Of a stretch of DNA of 64,000 bases, positions 1 through 9,173 are shown piece by piece. The translations under genes were made by a program, and so were the position numbers. How positions within the stretch are numbered: the first letter of the stretch is position 1; each line of letters begins with the position of its first letter. This stretch comes from Alistipes sp. (GTDB lineage: Bacteria > Bacillota > Clostridia > Oscillospirales > Ruminococcaceae): contig JAMPAJ010000004.1 in the NCBI GenBank assembly GCA_023667265.1, forward strand, positions 43,243 to 107,242. The letters are read 5' to 3'. The notes under the pieces were generated by a model. The model did not search any database. It saw only the letters and a list, made by a program, of their open reading frames with translations, and was not told the origin of the DNA.

Positions 1-216
1 GACGAGCCCACCGGCGCGTTGGACTACAACACCGGAAAGGCAGTGCTGAAGCTGCTACAGGACACCTGCCGGAGCACCGGAAAAACCGTCGTCGTCATAA
101 CCCATAACCAGGCTCTGGCGGCTATGGCTGACCGTATAATAACCGTCAAAAGCGGAAAAGTGTCGGATATGCGTCTCAACGACAAAATAGCCGATGTTTC
201 GGAGATCGAGTGGTGA
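1..216 (+). CDS. ABC transporter ATP-binding protein, C-terminal fragment
   Basis: Only the last 71 codons are in the window; the gene begins upstream. The fragment opens in the Walker B/D-loop (DEPTGALD) and continues to the H-loop histidine (VVVITHN), followed by the usual ADRIITVKSGKV ending. This is the LolD/MacB-like class of ATPase that partners with FtsX-type permeases. The stop at 214-216 lies 4 nt before the permease ATG at 221, so the two are translated as a unit. Substrate is unknown; peptide, antibiotic or lipoprotein export are the usual roles of this class. Confidence 0.93.
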   Translation, partial: DEPTGALDYNTGKAVLKLLQDTCRSTGKTVVVITHNQALAAMADRIITVKSGKVSDMRLNDKIADVSEIEW

Positions 217-220
217 CGTC

Positions 221-2686
221 ATGAAAAAGAGTATGCTAAGACGGAGCTCCTTCCGTGACATAAGGCAGACCTTCGGGCGATTTATGGCGATTTTAGCCAT
301 TATGGCGCTGGGCGTGGGATTTTTCTCCGGCGTACGGGAGACGACGCCCTCAATGGTCAACACAATTAATCAATTCCTCGAGGAACAGCAGCTTTACGAC
401 TACAGGCTGATCTCCTCCATGGGCTGGGATAAATCGGCGGTGGAGGAGTTCCGGAGCGAGCCGGAGGTGCGGTTCGCCGAGGGCAGCTCGACCCTGGACG
501 TACTGTGGAACAGAGGCGGCGCGGATTTCGTGCTGAAAACCCACATGATGCCGGAAAATATCAACGGCATACGGCTCACTGAGGGCAGACTTCCCCAGAC
601 CGGCAGCGAGTGCGTCATCGACGCCGACGAAAATCTGAAAATCGGCGATAAGCTGCGTATTTCTGCGGAAAATCCGGATTCCGCCGCCGATACGTTCAAT
701 ACAAAGGAATTTACGATCGTCGGAAAGGCATATTCCTCACAGTATATTAATTTTGAGCGCGGCACCACCTCCCTGGGCAGCGGAGATGTGCGCGGATTTG
801 TGTATATTCCAGAATCCGCCTACGCTTTGGACTACTACACGGAAATATTCATCCGCTTCGACCATTCCCATGAAATATACTCTCAGGAATATAAAGATAT
901 GATGGATTCCCTGGAGGACAAGTGGCAGGAAGCTGCTCAGGCTCAGGCGGACGCACGGTACGACAGGCTCTTCGGCGAGCTTGCTGCCGCTGCGGAGGCA
1001 GGACTGACGGAGGCTGAAATTCCCGAAAAACCGACGGTTTACCTGATGAACCGGAACACCAACATCGGCTACGCCTGCTTCGAGAGCGACTCCCAGATCG
1101 TCGGGCAGGTGGCGAAGGTTTTCCCGGTTTTCTTCATTCTCGTGGCAGCCCTCGTCTGTATGACCACCATGAGCCGTATGGTCGAGGAGCAGCGGACTCA
1201 GATCGGTATGCTGAAGGCTCTGGGCTATTCCCGTGGAAAAATTATGGGCAAGTTTATGTTCTACTCCGGTTCAGCCTCGATCCTTGGCTGTTTACTGGGC
1301 TTTTTCGCAGGCACATATGCCCTGCCCCGGATAATCTGGATAACCTATCGGCTCATGTATATCGAGCTGGAAATGAGCTATCACTTCGACCCGGTATTGT
1401 GTGCGTCAACAGCGGCGGCTGCGCTTCTCTGCTCGCTGGGAACGACCTGGATATCGTGCAGAGTCGAGCTTTCCGAAACTGCCGCTTCACTCATGCGCCC
1501 GAAAGCTCCGAAAGCCGGAAAGCGCGTATTTCTGGAGCATATCGGCTTTATCTGGAACAGAATGAAGTTCCTGCACAAGGTCTCCGTCCGCAACATTTTC
1601 CGCTATAAGGGCAGATTCTTCATGATGATAATCGGCATCGGCGGCTGTACTGCGCTGCTGCTGACCGGCTTCGGGCTGAAGGACTCCGTGGCAGGCTTTG
1701 CGCCCTCCCAGTACGAGGAGGTGGAAATTGCCGACGGACAGGCGTATTTCGACTCCGGAAACGCTGAAAATGCGGAAAAGCTTCTGGCGGAAAAGACCGA
1801 AAAATCGGCAATTTTCCACACCTCGGCATGGGACGTCCTCTACAGCGACCATGTGAAGAGCATTTCCCTCAACGTTTCGGAGGATCTCGGGGCGTTTGAC
1901 GGGCTTGTGGACTACCACGGCGAGGACGGCGGAAAGCTGGCGGCTCCCGGAGTCGGCGAGGCGATAGTAAGCCAGAGCGTGTGCGAGCGATACGGCGCAG
2001 AACCGGGAAAAACCATCACTCTCCGCAACAGGGATATGGAGGAGCTTCACGTGAAGGTCGCCGGCGTTTTCGAGAATCATGTGTACAACTACGTCTGCAT
2101 CAGCGGCGAGACCTATCGTCAGCAGCTTGGCAGGTCGGCGGAGGCGAACACGGCTTACGTGAATCTGCGGCTGGACGGCAGGACTGCGGCTGAGGCGGCG
2201 GCGGAGCTGTCCAGAACGCCGGAGATCAGCGCATTTACCAGCTTTTCCGAGCTTAAGGAGCGGCTTTCAAATATGATGAAGAGTCTGAATTACATCGTAC
2301 TCGTCATTATCATCTGCGCTGCCGGACTGGCGTTCATCGTCATTTACAACCTGACGAACATCAATATAACCGAGCGCACCCGGGAGATCGCAACGATAAA
2401 GGTTCTCGGCTTCACGCGGCACGAATCCTCGGCGTATGTGCTTCGGGAGAATCTCGTTCTGACGGCGATAGGCGTAGCGGCAGGGTGTATCGCAGGAATT
2501 TTCCTGCACAGGTTTGTGATGCAGCAGATAGTTGTGGACATGGTGCAGTTCAGTGTGAAGATAGAGGCGATAAGCTTTGTGCTCAGTGTTGCGCTGACCT
2601 TCTTATTCAATATGGCAGTGAATCTGTTCATGAATGTGAAGCTGGAGCGGATAAACATGGCGGAGTCGCTGAAAGAAGTAGATTAG
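221..2686 (+). CDS. ABC transporter permease, large FtsX/MacB-like protein
   Basis: A membrane permease of 821 residues partnering the ATPase fragment just upstream. A first membrane segment lies near residues 17-37 (FMAILAIMALGVGFFSG), followed by a large extracytoplasmic region, then two FtsX-type blocks: one after about residue 305 (VFPVFFILVAALVCMTTM, followed by the coupling-helix-like QIGMLKALGYSRGKIM) and one near the C-terminus (ERTREIATIKVLGFTRHE). This duplicated architecture is typical of Firmicute bacitracin/peptide exporters and lipoprotein-type transporters. I chose ATG 221 (MKKSMLRRSSF) because the in-frame ATG at 194 overlaps the upstream gene deeply and has no ribosome site. 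The stop codon TAG overlaps the first base of a Q repeat module, so the repeat starts exactly at the gene end. Confidence 0.9.
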   Translation: MKKSMLRRSSFRDIRQTFGRFMAILAIMALGVGFFSGVRETTPSMVNTINQFLEEQQLYDYRLISSMGWDKSAVEEFRSEPEVRFAEGSSTLDVLWNRGGADFVLKTHMMPENINGIRLTEGRLPQTGSECVIDADENLKIGDKLRISAENPDSAADTFNTKEFTIVGKAYSSQYINFERGTTSLGSGDVRGFVYIPESAYALDYYTEIFIRFDHSHEIYSQEYKDMMDSLEDKWQEAAQAQADARYDRLFGELAAAAEAGLTEAEIPEKPTVYLMNRNTNIGYACFESDSQIVGQVAKVFPVFFILVAALVCMTTMSRMVEEQRTQIGMLKALGYSRGKIMGKFMFYSGSASILGCLLGFFAGTYALPRIIWITYRLMYIELEMSYHFDPVLCASTAAAALLCSLGTTWISCRVELSETAASLMRPKAPKAGKRVFLEHIGFIWNRMKFLHKVSVRNIFRYKGRFFMMIIGIGGCTALLLTGFGLKDSVAGFAPSQYEEVEIADGQAYFDSGNAENAEKLLAEKTEKSAIFHTSAWDVLYSDHVKSISLNVSEDLGAFDGLVDYHGEDGGKLAAPGVGEAIVSQSVCERYGAEPGKTITLRNRDMEELHVKVAGVFENHVYNYVCISGETYRQQLGRSAEANTAYVNLRLDGRTAAEAAAELSRTPEISAFTSFSELKERLSNMMKSLNYIVLVIIICAAGLAFIVIYNLTNINITERTREIATIKVLGFTRHESSAYVLRENLVLTAIGVAAGCIAGIFLHRFVMQQIVVDMVQFSVKIEAISFVLSVALTFLFNMAVNLFMNVKLERINMAESLKEVD

Positions 2687-2794
2687 CGGGGAGCCCCCGC
2701 GGGCGATTCACGTGACCGCGAGTACCTCGCTGATTTGTTTTTCAGACGTAGATATTCCGCGCGCGAAAATATTTCAATTACTGACACTCCAAGC

Positions 2795-2991
2795 GCGACA
2801 CCGGGTTTCAAAAGGGACGGTTGTCCCTTTTGCGAAGTCCAGAGGCAGCGCCTTTGGCGAGGCATGGAGCAGAGCTCCATATCGACCGCAGGTCGATGTT
2901 ATACTTTAGGCGCCCTGCAAGGGGTGAATTAAAAAACAGTCCGGTGGACTGTTTTTTAAGAGGGGACGCTCTGCAAGAGAGAGCGTCCCCT
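2795..2991 (+). repeat. Module P copy A, hairpin array
   Basis: Successive hairpins: P1 2810-2831 (AAAAGGGAC / GTCCCTTTT), P2 2839-2857 (CCAGAGGC / GCCTTTGG, one G-T pair), P3 2864-2880 (ATGGAGC / GCTCCAT), P4 2881-2897 (ATCGACC / GGTCGAT, abutting P3), then a less structured stretch, P6 2931-2957 (AAAAAACAGTCC / GGACTGTTTTTT) and P7 2961-2991 (AGGGGACGCTCT / AGAGCGTCCCCT). Loops are 3-4 nt, except 7 nt in P7. P6 has A- and T-runs on either side of a short stem and would terminate transcription in both directions. Confidence 0.88.
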
Positions 2992-3143
2992 AAAACTTTC
3001 ACAGGAAATTCAAAAAGGTAGAAAGAAATTCTCCCCGAATAAAAGAGGAAGGAAATCATATCGCTCGCGGAATATCTACACCTGCAAAATAAATTAGCGA
3101 GGTACTCGCGGCTACGTGAAACCGCCCGTGGGGGCTGCCCCAC

Positions 3144-3345
3144 AAGGGAACGCCCTCTCTTGCAGGGCGTTCCCTCTTTTGTAACAGTCCACTGGACTGT
3201 TACAAAATTCACCCTTTGCGGAGCGCCTAAAGGCATTATCGACGTTCCGTCGATATGGGACGCTGTCCCATGCCCTGCCAGAGGCGCTGCCTCTGGACTT
3301 CGCCAAAGGGACAACCGTCCCTTTGGAAACCCGGTGTTTTACGCT
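3144..3345 (-). repeat. Module P copy B, hairpin array
   Basis: Same array as copy A in the opposite orientation: P7 3145-3175 (AGGGAACGCCCT / AGGGCGTTCCCT), P6 3177-3207 (14-bp stem TTTTGTAACAGTCC), P4 3238-3254 (ATCGACG / CGTCGAT), P3 3255-3271 (ATGGGAC / GTCCCAT), P2 3278-3296 (CCAGAGGC / GCCTCTGG), P1 3303-3326 (CCAAAGGGAC / GTCCCTTTGG). Relative to copy A the changes in P1, P3, P4, P6 and P7 come in complementary pairs, so base pairing is kept while sequence changes. Confidence 0.88.
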
Positions 3346-3370
3346 TAGATTGTCTGCAATCATGATTTTC

Positions 3371-3457
3371 TCCGCACGCGGCAATATCTGCGCCAGTCGA
3401 TAAATCAGCGAGTTTACTCGCGGCTACGTGAATTGCCCGCGGGGGGCTGCCCCGCTG
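3371..3457 (-). repeat. Module Q copy B2
   Basis: GC-rich module with the GCGGGGCAGCCCC-type hairpin (3438-3455), a CACGTG-like core that has decayed to TACGTG, and the GCGAG...CTCGC-like stem with changed bases. Sister copies lie at 2686-2765, 3063-3142, 31110-31187 and 59690-59770. Confidence 0.7.
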
Positions 3458-3524
3458 GTGATATTTTATCTCAGGTGCGGTAACACAAAAGCACAATATA
3501 TCAGTTAATCAGTATTATTTATCA

Positions 3525-3553
3525 TTGAATTTTTTGTGAACATGATATATAAT
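3525..3553 (+). promoter_or_regulatory. Sigma-A promoter of the pectate lyase gene, with structured leader
   Basis: TTGAAT (3525-3530), a 17-nt spacer and TATAAT (3548-3553). The leader of about 105 nt contains two similar units, GGTCGGGAATGA and GGTCGGGAACGA, each inside a small hairpin (GGGTC/GACCC at 3563-3578; CGGG/CCCG at 3590-3604). These could be a regulator site or mRNA structures. Confidence 0.7.
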
Positions 3554-3663
3554 ATAATCACAGGGTCGGGAATGACCCAAGCGAACGGTCGGGAACGAGT
3601 CCCGGTCATATATCATTATATTTTACCACCGTCATCGTGACGGAAAAATCGGAGGGAAAGAAA

Positions 3664-6600
3664 ATGAAAAATTCTATCATGAAGAAAAGGATCATGGCGA
3701 TCGCCGCTTCTGCAGTTATGAGCGTTTCTGCTGTGACAGGTGCTGCCGGAACTGTTGCCGCTCCCCTGCTCGCAAATATGACAACTTCCATGGCTGCCGA
3801 GGCAAGCGTCAAGATCAACGCAACTGTAGGCTATGCCGAGGGTATGTACGCTACCTGGGGCGCTGTTTCGGGAGCTTCCGGCTACAACGTTTACGTTGAC
3901 GGCGTGCAGATCGACTCCATGCTCATCAGACAGTACAGCGGCTACATGAGAGCCGACGCTATCGGTCTTAAAGCCGGCAGCCACACAATGAAGATCGTCC
4001 CCGTTATCAGCGGCAAGGAGGACAGCTCGAAGGCTGCTTCCGGTACGGCAAGCGTTTACGCCCACGACAGAAGCGGCTACGCTTTCGCTGACGGTCATAT
4101 GCCCGGAGCTTACAAGGCTGACGGTACTCTGAAGGACAACGCTATCGTCGTTTACGTTACAGACGAAAATAAGGACACCGTTACCGCTTCTCTCAACGCC
4201 GAGGGCAAGGGCAACGTCGAGTGCAAGGGAATCCAGAACATCGTTACAGCCTACAAAAAAGGCAAGGAAACGCGTCCTATCTCTATCAGACTTATCGGAA
4301 ACATCTCCGACCCTGCAAATATGCCCAAGGGCGACCTTATGGTGGACACAGTTACCTCCGCAGGCATGACTATCGAGGGCATCGGCAGCGATACTACAGC
4401 TAACGGCTGGGGAATCGTGCTGAAAAACTGCGTTGACGTCGAGGTAAGAAACATCGGCACAATGAACTGCAACAGCGACGAGGGCGACAACATCGGTCTC
4501 CAGCAGGGCGACTCCTACTGCTGGGTGCACAACTGCGACTACTTCTACGGCGACGCAGGCTCTGACGCAGACCAGGTAAAGGGCGACGGCGCGCTTGACA
4601 CAAAGAAGTCCCACCATATCACCCACTCCTACAACCACTTCTACGACAACGGAAAGTGCAATCTCCAGGGCGCAAACAGCTCTGATACGTCGAATTACAT
4701 CACATACCACCACAACTGGTACGACCACTCCGACTCACGTCACCCCAGAGTAAGAGTTGCTACAGTTCACGTTTACAACAACTATTACGACGGCAACGCC
4801 AAGTACGGCATCGGTTCGACTACGGATTCCGATATTTTCGCTGAAAACAACTACTTCCGCAACTGCGCCAAGCCCATGATGATAGCAGGTCAGGGAACGG
4901 ACGCTGCCGGCGAGGGCACATTTTCCGGCGAGGGAGGCGGTATGATAAAGGCCTACGGCAACGTTTTCGTGGGCGGAACATACGTTCCCTACAGCGAAAA
5001 CAGCACGCAGTTCGACTTCTACGACGCTAAGTCCAGAACCGAAGCTGTCCCCTCCTCCGTCAAGGCGGCTAAGGGCGGCGCAGGCTACAACAACTTCGAC
5101 ACTGCAAGCGATTTCTACAGCTATAACCTGGATGCAGCCGAGGACGTTCCCTCTGTCGTTACGGCAAAGGCTGGACGTGTTGACGGCGGCGATTTCAAGT
5201 GGACCTTCGACGCCTCCGAGGACACAAACTACGCTGTAATTCCCGAGCTCAAGGCTGCTCTGGTGGCTTACGACGACGCTATCGTTTCCATCGGCAGCGG
5301 CTTCAAGGACGATGTCTCAAATCCTCCCACAACAACTCCCCAGCAGACAACGCCCCAGACCTCACAGCAGACTACGCCTCAGCAGACGACTCCTGCTTCA
5401 AACTCCAGCGTGACAGGCGGACAGGTACACAACTTCACAGAAAGCGAAATGTCCAGCAGCTTCTACACCATTTCCGGCAACATGAACAGCAAGCCCGCGG
5501 CTATCACCTACAACGGTCTGACTCTTTCCAAGTGCATGAAAATGGAGTCCGCAACAAGCATCACATTCACGGCAGGCTCTTCCGGACTTCTGACTCTTGT
5601 AACAGATTCGGCTTCCAAGAATATCAAAATTGACGGCGACAAGTATGCTACAGATTCAGACGGCACGCTGACTATCGACCTGGGCGCAGGCGCTCACACT
5701 ATCACCAAGGGCGACTCCATGAACCTCTACTATATGTCCTTCGGCGGCGAGGCTGGCACACCTGTTGTCACAAACGCTCCCACAAGCGGCAATACTCCCG
5801 TTGTGACAACTGTTACAGTCACAACTCCTGCCGCACAGGTTCCCTCCGGCGATATCAAGGTCGTTTACGCAGGCGGCTGGAACGAAATGGCTTACCTCGT
5901 ATGCTCCGGCATCAAGGACGCCAACGTAACGGGCGTCTCCTACGCCGGCACGACAAACGGCAAGCTTTCCGGCGAGGACTTTGAATACCTCGTAAGAGAC
6001 GTAAACGAGGGCGTTCGCGTTGATCTTCTCGGTCTGAAGCCCGGCACATACAGCATCACTCTCGAGACTACCGCAGGCAAGATCACTCAGCCCGGCATCG
6101 TAGTCGGCGAGCAGGATCGTTCCGGTTACGCCCACTTCAACTACACCGACGGCGTAGGCGCATACAACGACGACGGTACTCTTAAAGAGGGCGCAAGAAT
6201 TCTCTACATCACAAACGAAAACAAGGACACTGTTTCCATCACCTCCAAGGACGGCACAACGGTAACAGGTATCGGCAATATCCTTAACTCCGCAGGCATG
6301 GACTCCGGAAACGGCAAGACCTCCGGCGGCGGTACGGCTAATACAAACTCCGGCATCATCAAGAAGATAGCTCAGGACGACACTCCCCTGGTCATCAGAA
6401 TTATCGGCAACGTCGAGACTCCCAAGGGCGTTACAGAGTTCGACTCCGCAAACTACGGCGGAACTGTCGGCGACAACGGCGGCATGGCAAGAATGAAGTC
6501 CGGTAAGAACATCACTATCGAGGGCGTGGGCAACGACGCTGTAGTAAACGGCTGGGGCTTCCACTTCATGTGCGAATCCTCCGACCCCGACCTGGGCAAA

Positions 6601-7683
6601 TCCTTCGAGGTAAGAAATATCGCATTCAGAAACGTTCCCGAGGACTGCATCGGCATGGAGGGCGTTCAGGAGGGCTCCGGCGACAGCGCTAAGCTCACTG
6701 CTTCCGTTGAGAGATGCTGGATACACAACTGCGAATTTTACGTTCCCAAGATAGCAAATCCTGCCGAGTCCGACAAGGCTGAGGGCGACGGAGCCTGCGA
6801 CTTCAAGCGCGGTCAGTACTTCACAAACAGCTACTGCTACTACGAGGGCTACCACAAGACAAACCTGGTAGGCGCTTCGGATTCAAATATCCAGTACAAC
6901 ATCACCTTCCACCACAACTACTGGAAAAACTGCGAGTCAAGAGGTCCTCTCGCCCGTCAGGCTAACATTCATATGTACAACAACGTATTCGACGCACAGT
7001 CAAGCTACTGCCAGAACCCCAGAGCAAACGCTTACATCTTCTCCGAGTATAACGCATTTGTAAACGAGTGCAAGAACCCCGGCGTGCTTACCTCCGGCGG
7101 CGTAATCAAGAGCTACAACGACGCGTTCATCAGCCTGAAAAAGGGCGCAAAGGACGAGGCTACAAAGGTTTCCAGCAGAACCGAAAAGGTAAGCAGCTCC
7201 AACAAGTATGCCGGCTTTGAGATGGATTCCAAGCTCTCATACATCCCCTCCGGCGCATACGTTCTCTCCGAAAAGACAGGCGACGCGCTCTACACCGAGC
7301 TTAACTCCGTATTCGAGGAGCTGGGCGGCTGTATGGACAACAAGAAGCTGACGACCTCCGCGCCTGTAACAGAGCCTGCACCCACAACAACAGCTGCACC
7401 CCAGCCTGTCGTTACAACAACTGCCGCTCCCGATCCTGTCACAACCACAGCCGCTCCTGTTGCAAACGTAACACCCGGCGACGCAAACGACGACGGCATA
7501 GTTGATATCGCAGACGCTACACTTCTTCTCCAGTACATCGGAAACAGCGACAAGTACAAGCTTTCAGCAGCAGGACTTGCAAATTCAGACGTAGCAGAGC
7601 CAAAGGGCATCACAGCTCTCGACTCTCTCCAGATACAGATGTACGACGCAAAGATTGTTGACAAGCTTACGGTGATTTCATAA
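3664..7683 (+). CDS. Secreted tandem pectate lyase (PL1-PL1) with C-terminal type-I dockerin
   Basis: A predicted secreted pectin-degrading enzyme of 1339 residues that cleaves polygalacturonate by beta-elimination. Order: signal peptide (residues 1-35), a small beta domain, PL1 domain 1 with the catalytic RxPxxR motif at R359-R364, a Thr/Gln-rich linker (near 555), a beta-sandwich module, a second small beta domain, PL1 domain 2 with RxPxxR at R1093-R1098, a Thr/Pro linker, and a dockerin (1271-1339) starting GDANDDGIVDIADATLLLQ. The dockerin's second calcium loop is degenerate (NSDVAEPKGITALDSLQ). Both lyase domains keep the catalytic arginine, so both may be active. ATG 3664 is chosen because GGAGGG sits 7 nt upstream. 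It is transcribed alone, from its own promoter to a terminator near 7810. The dockerin implies attachment to a scaffoldin not encoded here. Confidence 0.95.
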   Translation: MKNSIMKKRIMAIAASAVMSVSAVTGAAGTVAAPLLANMTTSMAAEASVKINATVGYAEGMYATWGAVSGASGYNVYVDGVQIDSMLIRQYSGYMRADAIGLKAGSHTMKIVPVISGKEDSSKAASGTASVYAHDRSGYAFADGHMPGAYKADGTLKDNAIVVYVTDENKDTVTASLNAEGKGNVECKGIQNIVTAYKKGKETRPISIRLIGNISDPANMPKGDLMVDTVTSAGMTIEGIGSDTTANGWGIVLKNCVDVEVRNIGTMNCNSDEGDNIGLQQGDSYCWVHNCDYFYGDAGSDADQVKGDGALDTKKSHHITHSYNHFYDNGKCNLQGANSSDTSNYITYHHNWYDHSDSRHPRVRVATVHVYNNYYDGNAKYGIGSTTDSDIFAENNYFRNCAKPMMIAGQGTDAAGEGTFSGEGGGMIKAYGNVFVGGTYVPYSENSTQFDFYDAKSRTEAVPSSVKAAKGGAGYNNFDTASDFYSYNLDAAEDVPSVVTAKAGRVDGGDFKWTFDASEDTNYAVIPELKAALVAYDDAIVSIGSGFKDDVSNPPTTTPQQTTPQTSQQTTPQQTTPASNSSVTGGQVHNFTESEMSSSFYTISGNMNSKPAAITYNGLTLSKCMKMESATSITFTAGSSGLLTLVTDSASKNIKIDGDKYATDSDGTLTIDLGAGAHTITKGDSMNLYYMSFGGEAGTPVVTNAPTSGNTPVVTTVTVTTPAAQVPSGDIKVVYAGGWNEMAYLVCSGIKDANVTGVSYAGTTNGKLSGEDFEYLVRDVNEGVRVDLLGLKPGTYSITLETTAGKITQPGIVVGEQDRSGYAHFNYTDGVGAYNDDGTLKEGARILYITNENKDTVSITSKDGTTVTGIGNILNSAGMDSGNGKTSGGGTANTNSGIIKKIAQDDTPLVIRIIGNVETPKGVTEFDSANYGGTVGDNGGMARMKSGKNITIEGVGNDAVVNGWGFHFMCESSDPDLGKSFEVRNIAFRNVPEDCIGMEGVQEGSGDSAKLTASVERCWIHNCEFYVPKIANPAESDKAEGDGACDFKRGQYFTNSYCYYEGYHKTNLVGASDSNIQYNITFHHNYWKNCESRGPLARQANIHMYNNVFDAQSSYCQNPRANAYIFSEYNAFVNECKNPGVLTSGGVIKSYNDAFISLKKGAKDEATKVSSRTEKVSSSNKYAGFEMDSKLSYIPSGAYVLSEKTGDALYTELNSVFEELGGCMDNKKLTTSAPVTEPAPTTTAAPQPVVTTTAAPDPVTTTAAPVANVTPGDANDDGIVDIADATLLLQYIGNSDKYKLSAAGLANSDVAEPKGITALDSLQIQMYDAKIVDKLTVIS

Positions 7684-7790
7684 GACAGCTACAAGACCCT
7701 TTCATATAAGACAGATTCCCCGGCTTCACCGCCGGGAGGATCTATGTCCTGAAAAAGCTTGTTTCTCAAAATATAATGATATAAGAAGAG

Positions 7791-7816
7791 CGGCTCCCAT
7801 TTCGGGAGTCGTTTTT
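7791..7816 (+). terminator. Intrinsic terminator of the pectate lyase gene
   Basis: Stem CGGCTCCC / GGGAGTCG (one G-T pair) with a 5-nt loop, followed by five T. A second GC-rich hairpin (CCCGGC / GCCGGG, 7718-7736) lies upstream. Confidence 0.75.
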
Positions 7817-7840
7817 CTGCGGGGCGGAAAGACGCCCCAC

Positions 7841-9163
7841 TCAAGAAGATTTGCGGAAATTCTTATCGGTAATAATACGCGCCGCAATAAGACCCATAGG
7901 CAGGGCAATAATTATCATCAGCGCCTTTGCAAGCCATAAGCCGCCCTCCCCAAGCTGGTTCAGCGCCAGATAGTATACGCCCTTGTACAGGTACATTCCC
8001 GGAACCATAATAACGATCGCTGGAACAGTCACGGTTATCCGCGGAAATCCGGAGATCGGTTTCAGAGCCGAGGCGAGAAGCCCTGCCGTAAGCGTGCCCA
8101 GAAATGCCGCAACAGCCGGATGCAGCCCTGCAAGGTCGATAAGCTCCAGCCGGAGCAGATTCGCCGTCATGCCGATAAGTCCTGCCGTAAGAGCGTTTTT
8201 CGGCGTGCTGTTGAACATGAGCGAAAAACCGAAAACTCCCACAAATCCGGCGATAAGGCGGAATATCAGCGTAAGGGGCAGGTCAAGCTCCAGGTCTGCG
8301 AACTCTCCGGGAGCAAGGCTGAAAATGCTCGCCGTCACCCAACCGGTAACAGCGGCGGTGACAATGATGAGCAGAGCGTAGGTTATCCGTTCAAGCCCCG
8401 AACGCAGGTCAAGCTTCGCAAGGTCGAGACCGCCAGTGATAAGCGGAAATCCGGGAATTATGAACAGCATGGAGCATATGTACCCAGCCTGGTGCATGGC
8501 GGAAACTCCCAGTACCGCTTCGGCAAGCCTGATGAGCACGGCGTAGGTCACGCAGGCTGACGCGACTCCCACAAAGACGTTGGCGAGGAGGGTTATCCGC
8601 CGCTCAAGCAGCCCCTTCCGGACGAAATTTCCCACGCCTGCGCCGAAAAAGGCACATATCATCTCCACAGCTCCGCCTCCCAGCAGGAACGTAAACGCAC
8701 AGCAGGCAAAGGCTGCCGCAAGTCCCAGAACAAGGCGGCTGTAGTTGCCTTTCAGCTTGTCGATATTGTCCAGTATCTGGTGGAACTGGGCTGCGGAGTA
8801 CCTGTCTGCCCGCTCACCGAAGCTGTCGGCGAAATATTCGAGATAGCTCAGCTTGTGGGTGTTCACCCCGGTCGTCCGCAGAGACAGGGCGTTTGTGCAG
8901 AGCTGACCGTCGCCCTCGCAGGTATAGGCAATGGAAAGCAGCCCGATATCGGCGTTGCAGGTGATGCCCAGTCCTCGGGCAAGCTTGTTCATGGAGGCGC
9001 GTACTCTCCATGCCGCCGTACCCACGGACAGCATCATAAGCCCGAATCTGCCGACGAGAGCCGACTTTTCTTCCAGCGTCGCCCTCGAAACAGGCGTATC
9101 GTCGTCGCCGACAGTAAGCTCGTGCCAGTTTATCTGCATATGCTGGTCTCTGAATTTGCTCAT
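7841..9163 (-). CDS. Threonine/serine exporter family membrane protein (ThrE type)
   Basis: A polytopic inner-membrane protein of 440 residues. The N-terminal part (GRFGLMMLSVGTAAWRVRASMNKLARGLG) matches the DUF1212/ThrE N-terminal domain; hydrophobic segments then alternate to the C-terminus (about ten), including the GMTANLLRLELIDL and VPAIVIMVPGMYLYKGVYY stretches of the ThrE_2 domain. Both halves are in one chain, as in Corynebacterium ThrE, whereas many bacteria split them. ATG 9163 was preferred because AGGAGG (9170-9175) lies 6 nt upstream, and a longer reading would overlap the upstream gene. That site overlaps the stop of the preceding gene, so the two are probably co-transcribed. 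The amino-acid export role is family-based and the substrate is uncertain. Confidence 0.88.
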   Translation of the reverse strand: MSKFRDQHMQINWHELTVGDDDTPVSRATLEEKSALVGRFGLMMLSVGTAAWRVRASMNKLARGLGITCNADIGLLSIAYTCEGDGQLCTNALSLRTTGVNTHKLSYLEYFADSFGERADRYSAAQFHQILDNIDKLKGNYSRLVLGLAAAFACCAFTFLLGGGAVEMICAFFGAGVGNFVRKGLLERRITLLANVFVGVASACVTYAVLIRLAEAVLGVSAMHQAGYICSMLFIIPGFPLITGGLDLAKLDLRSGLERITYALLIIVTAAVTGWVTASIFSLAPGEFADLELDLPLTLIFRLIAGFVGVFGFSLMFNSTPKNALTAGLIGMTANLLRLELIDLAGLHPAVAAFLGTLTAGLLASALKPISGFPRITVTVPAIVIMVPGMYLYKGVYYLALNQLGEGGLWLAKALMIIIALPMGLIAARIITDKNFRKSS

Positions 9164-9173
9164 AGATATCCTC

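Larger units (their letters stand above)
2686..3457 (-). repeat. Composite multi-hairpin repeat element, locus 1
   Basis: This 770-bp region between the ABC permease and the pectate lyase holds no credible gene. Read on the minus strand it runs: module Q (3457-3371), module P (3345-3144), module Q (3142-3063), spacer module S (3062-2992), inverted module P (2991-2795), inverted module Q (2765-2686). The central P-Q-S-inverted-P order is the same as at 30919-31460. P is an array of short hairpins, Q carries GC-rich hairpins and a TCACGTGA palindrome, and S is a unique spacer. No transposase or RAYT-type gene is nearby. I do not recognise the family; REP/BIME-like or MITE-like mobile DNA and a structured RNA are the alternatives. 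Confidence 0.85.

Noticed and set aside
2808-3314. Open frames across the hairpin repeats on both strands (also near 31167-31427 and 39152-39373) giving similar peptides such as SPEAEPLARYG
   Set aside because: They follow the repeat in either orientation, lack ribosome sites, and the differences between copies preserve base pairing rather than protein sequence.
2686-3457. CRISPR array
   Set aside because: The repeats are hairpin modules of varied length in both orientations with no regular spacers, and no cas genes are present.
3616-4728. Long open frame opposite the first pectate lyase domain
   Set aside because: Antisense shadow caused by biased third-codon positions; the sense strand has motifs, signal peptide, ribosome site and promoter. 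The same holds for long antisense frames at 5656-6855, 18097-19092, 22898-24007, 27853-29124 and 47275-49125.
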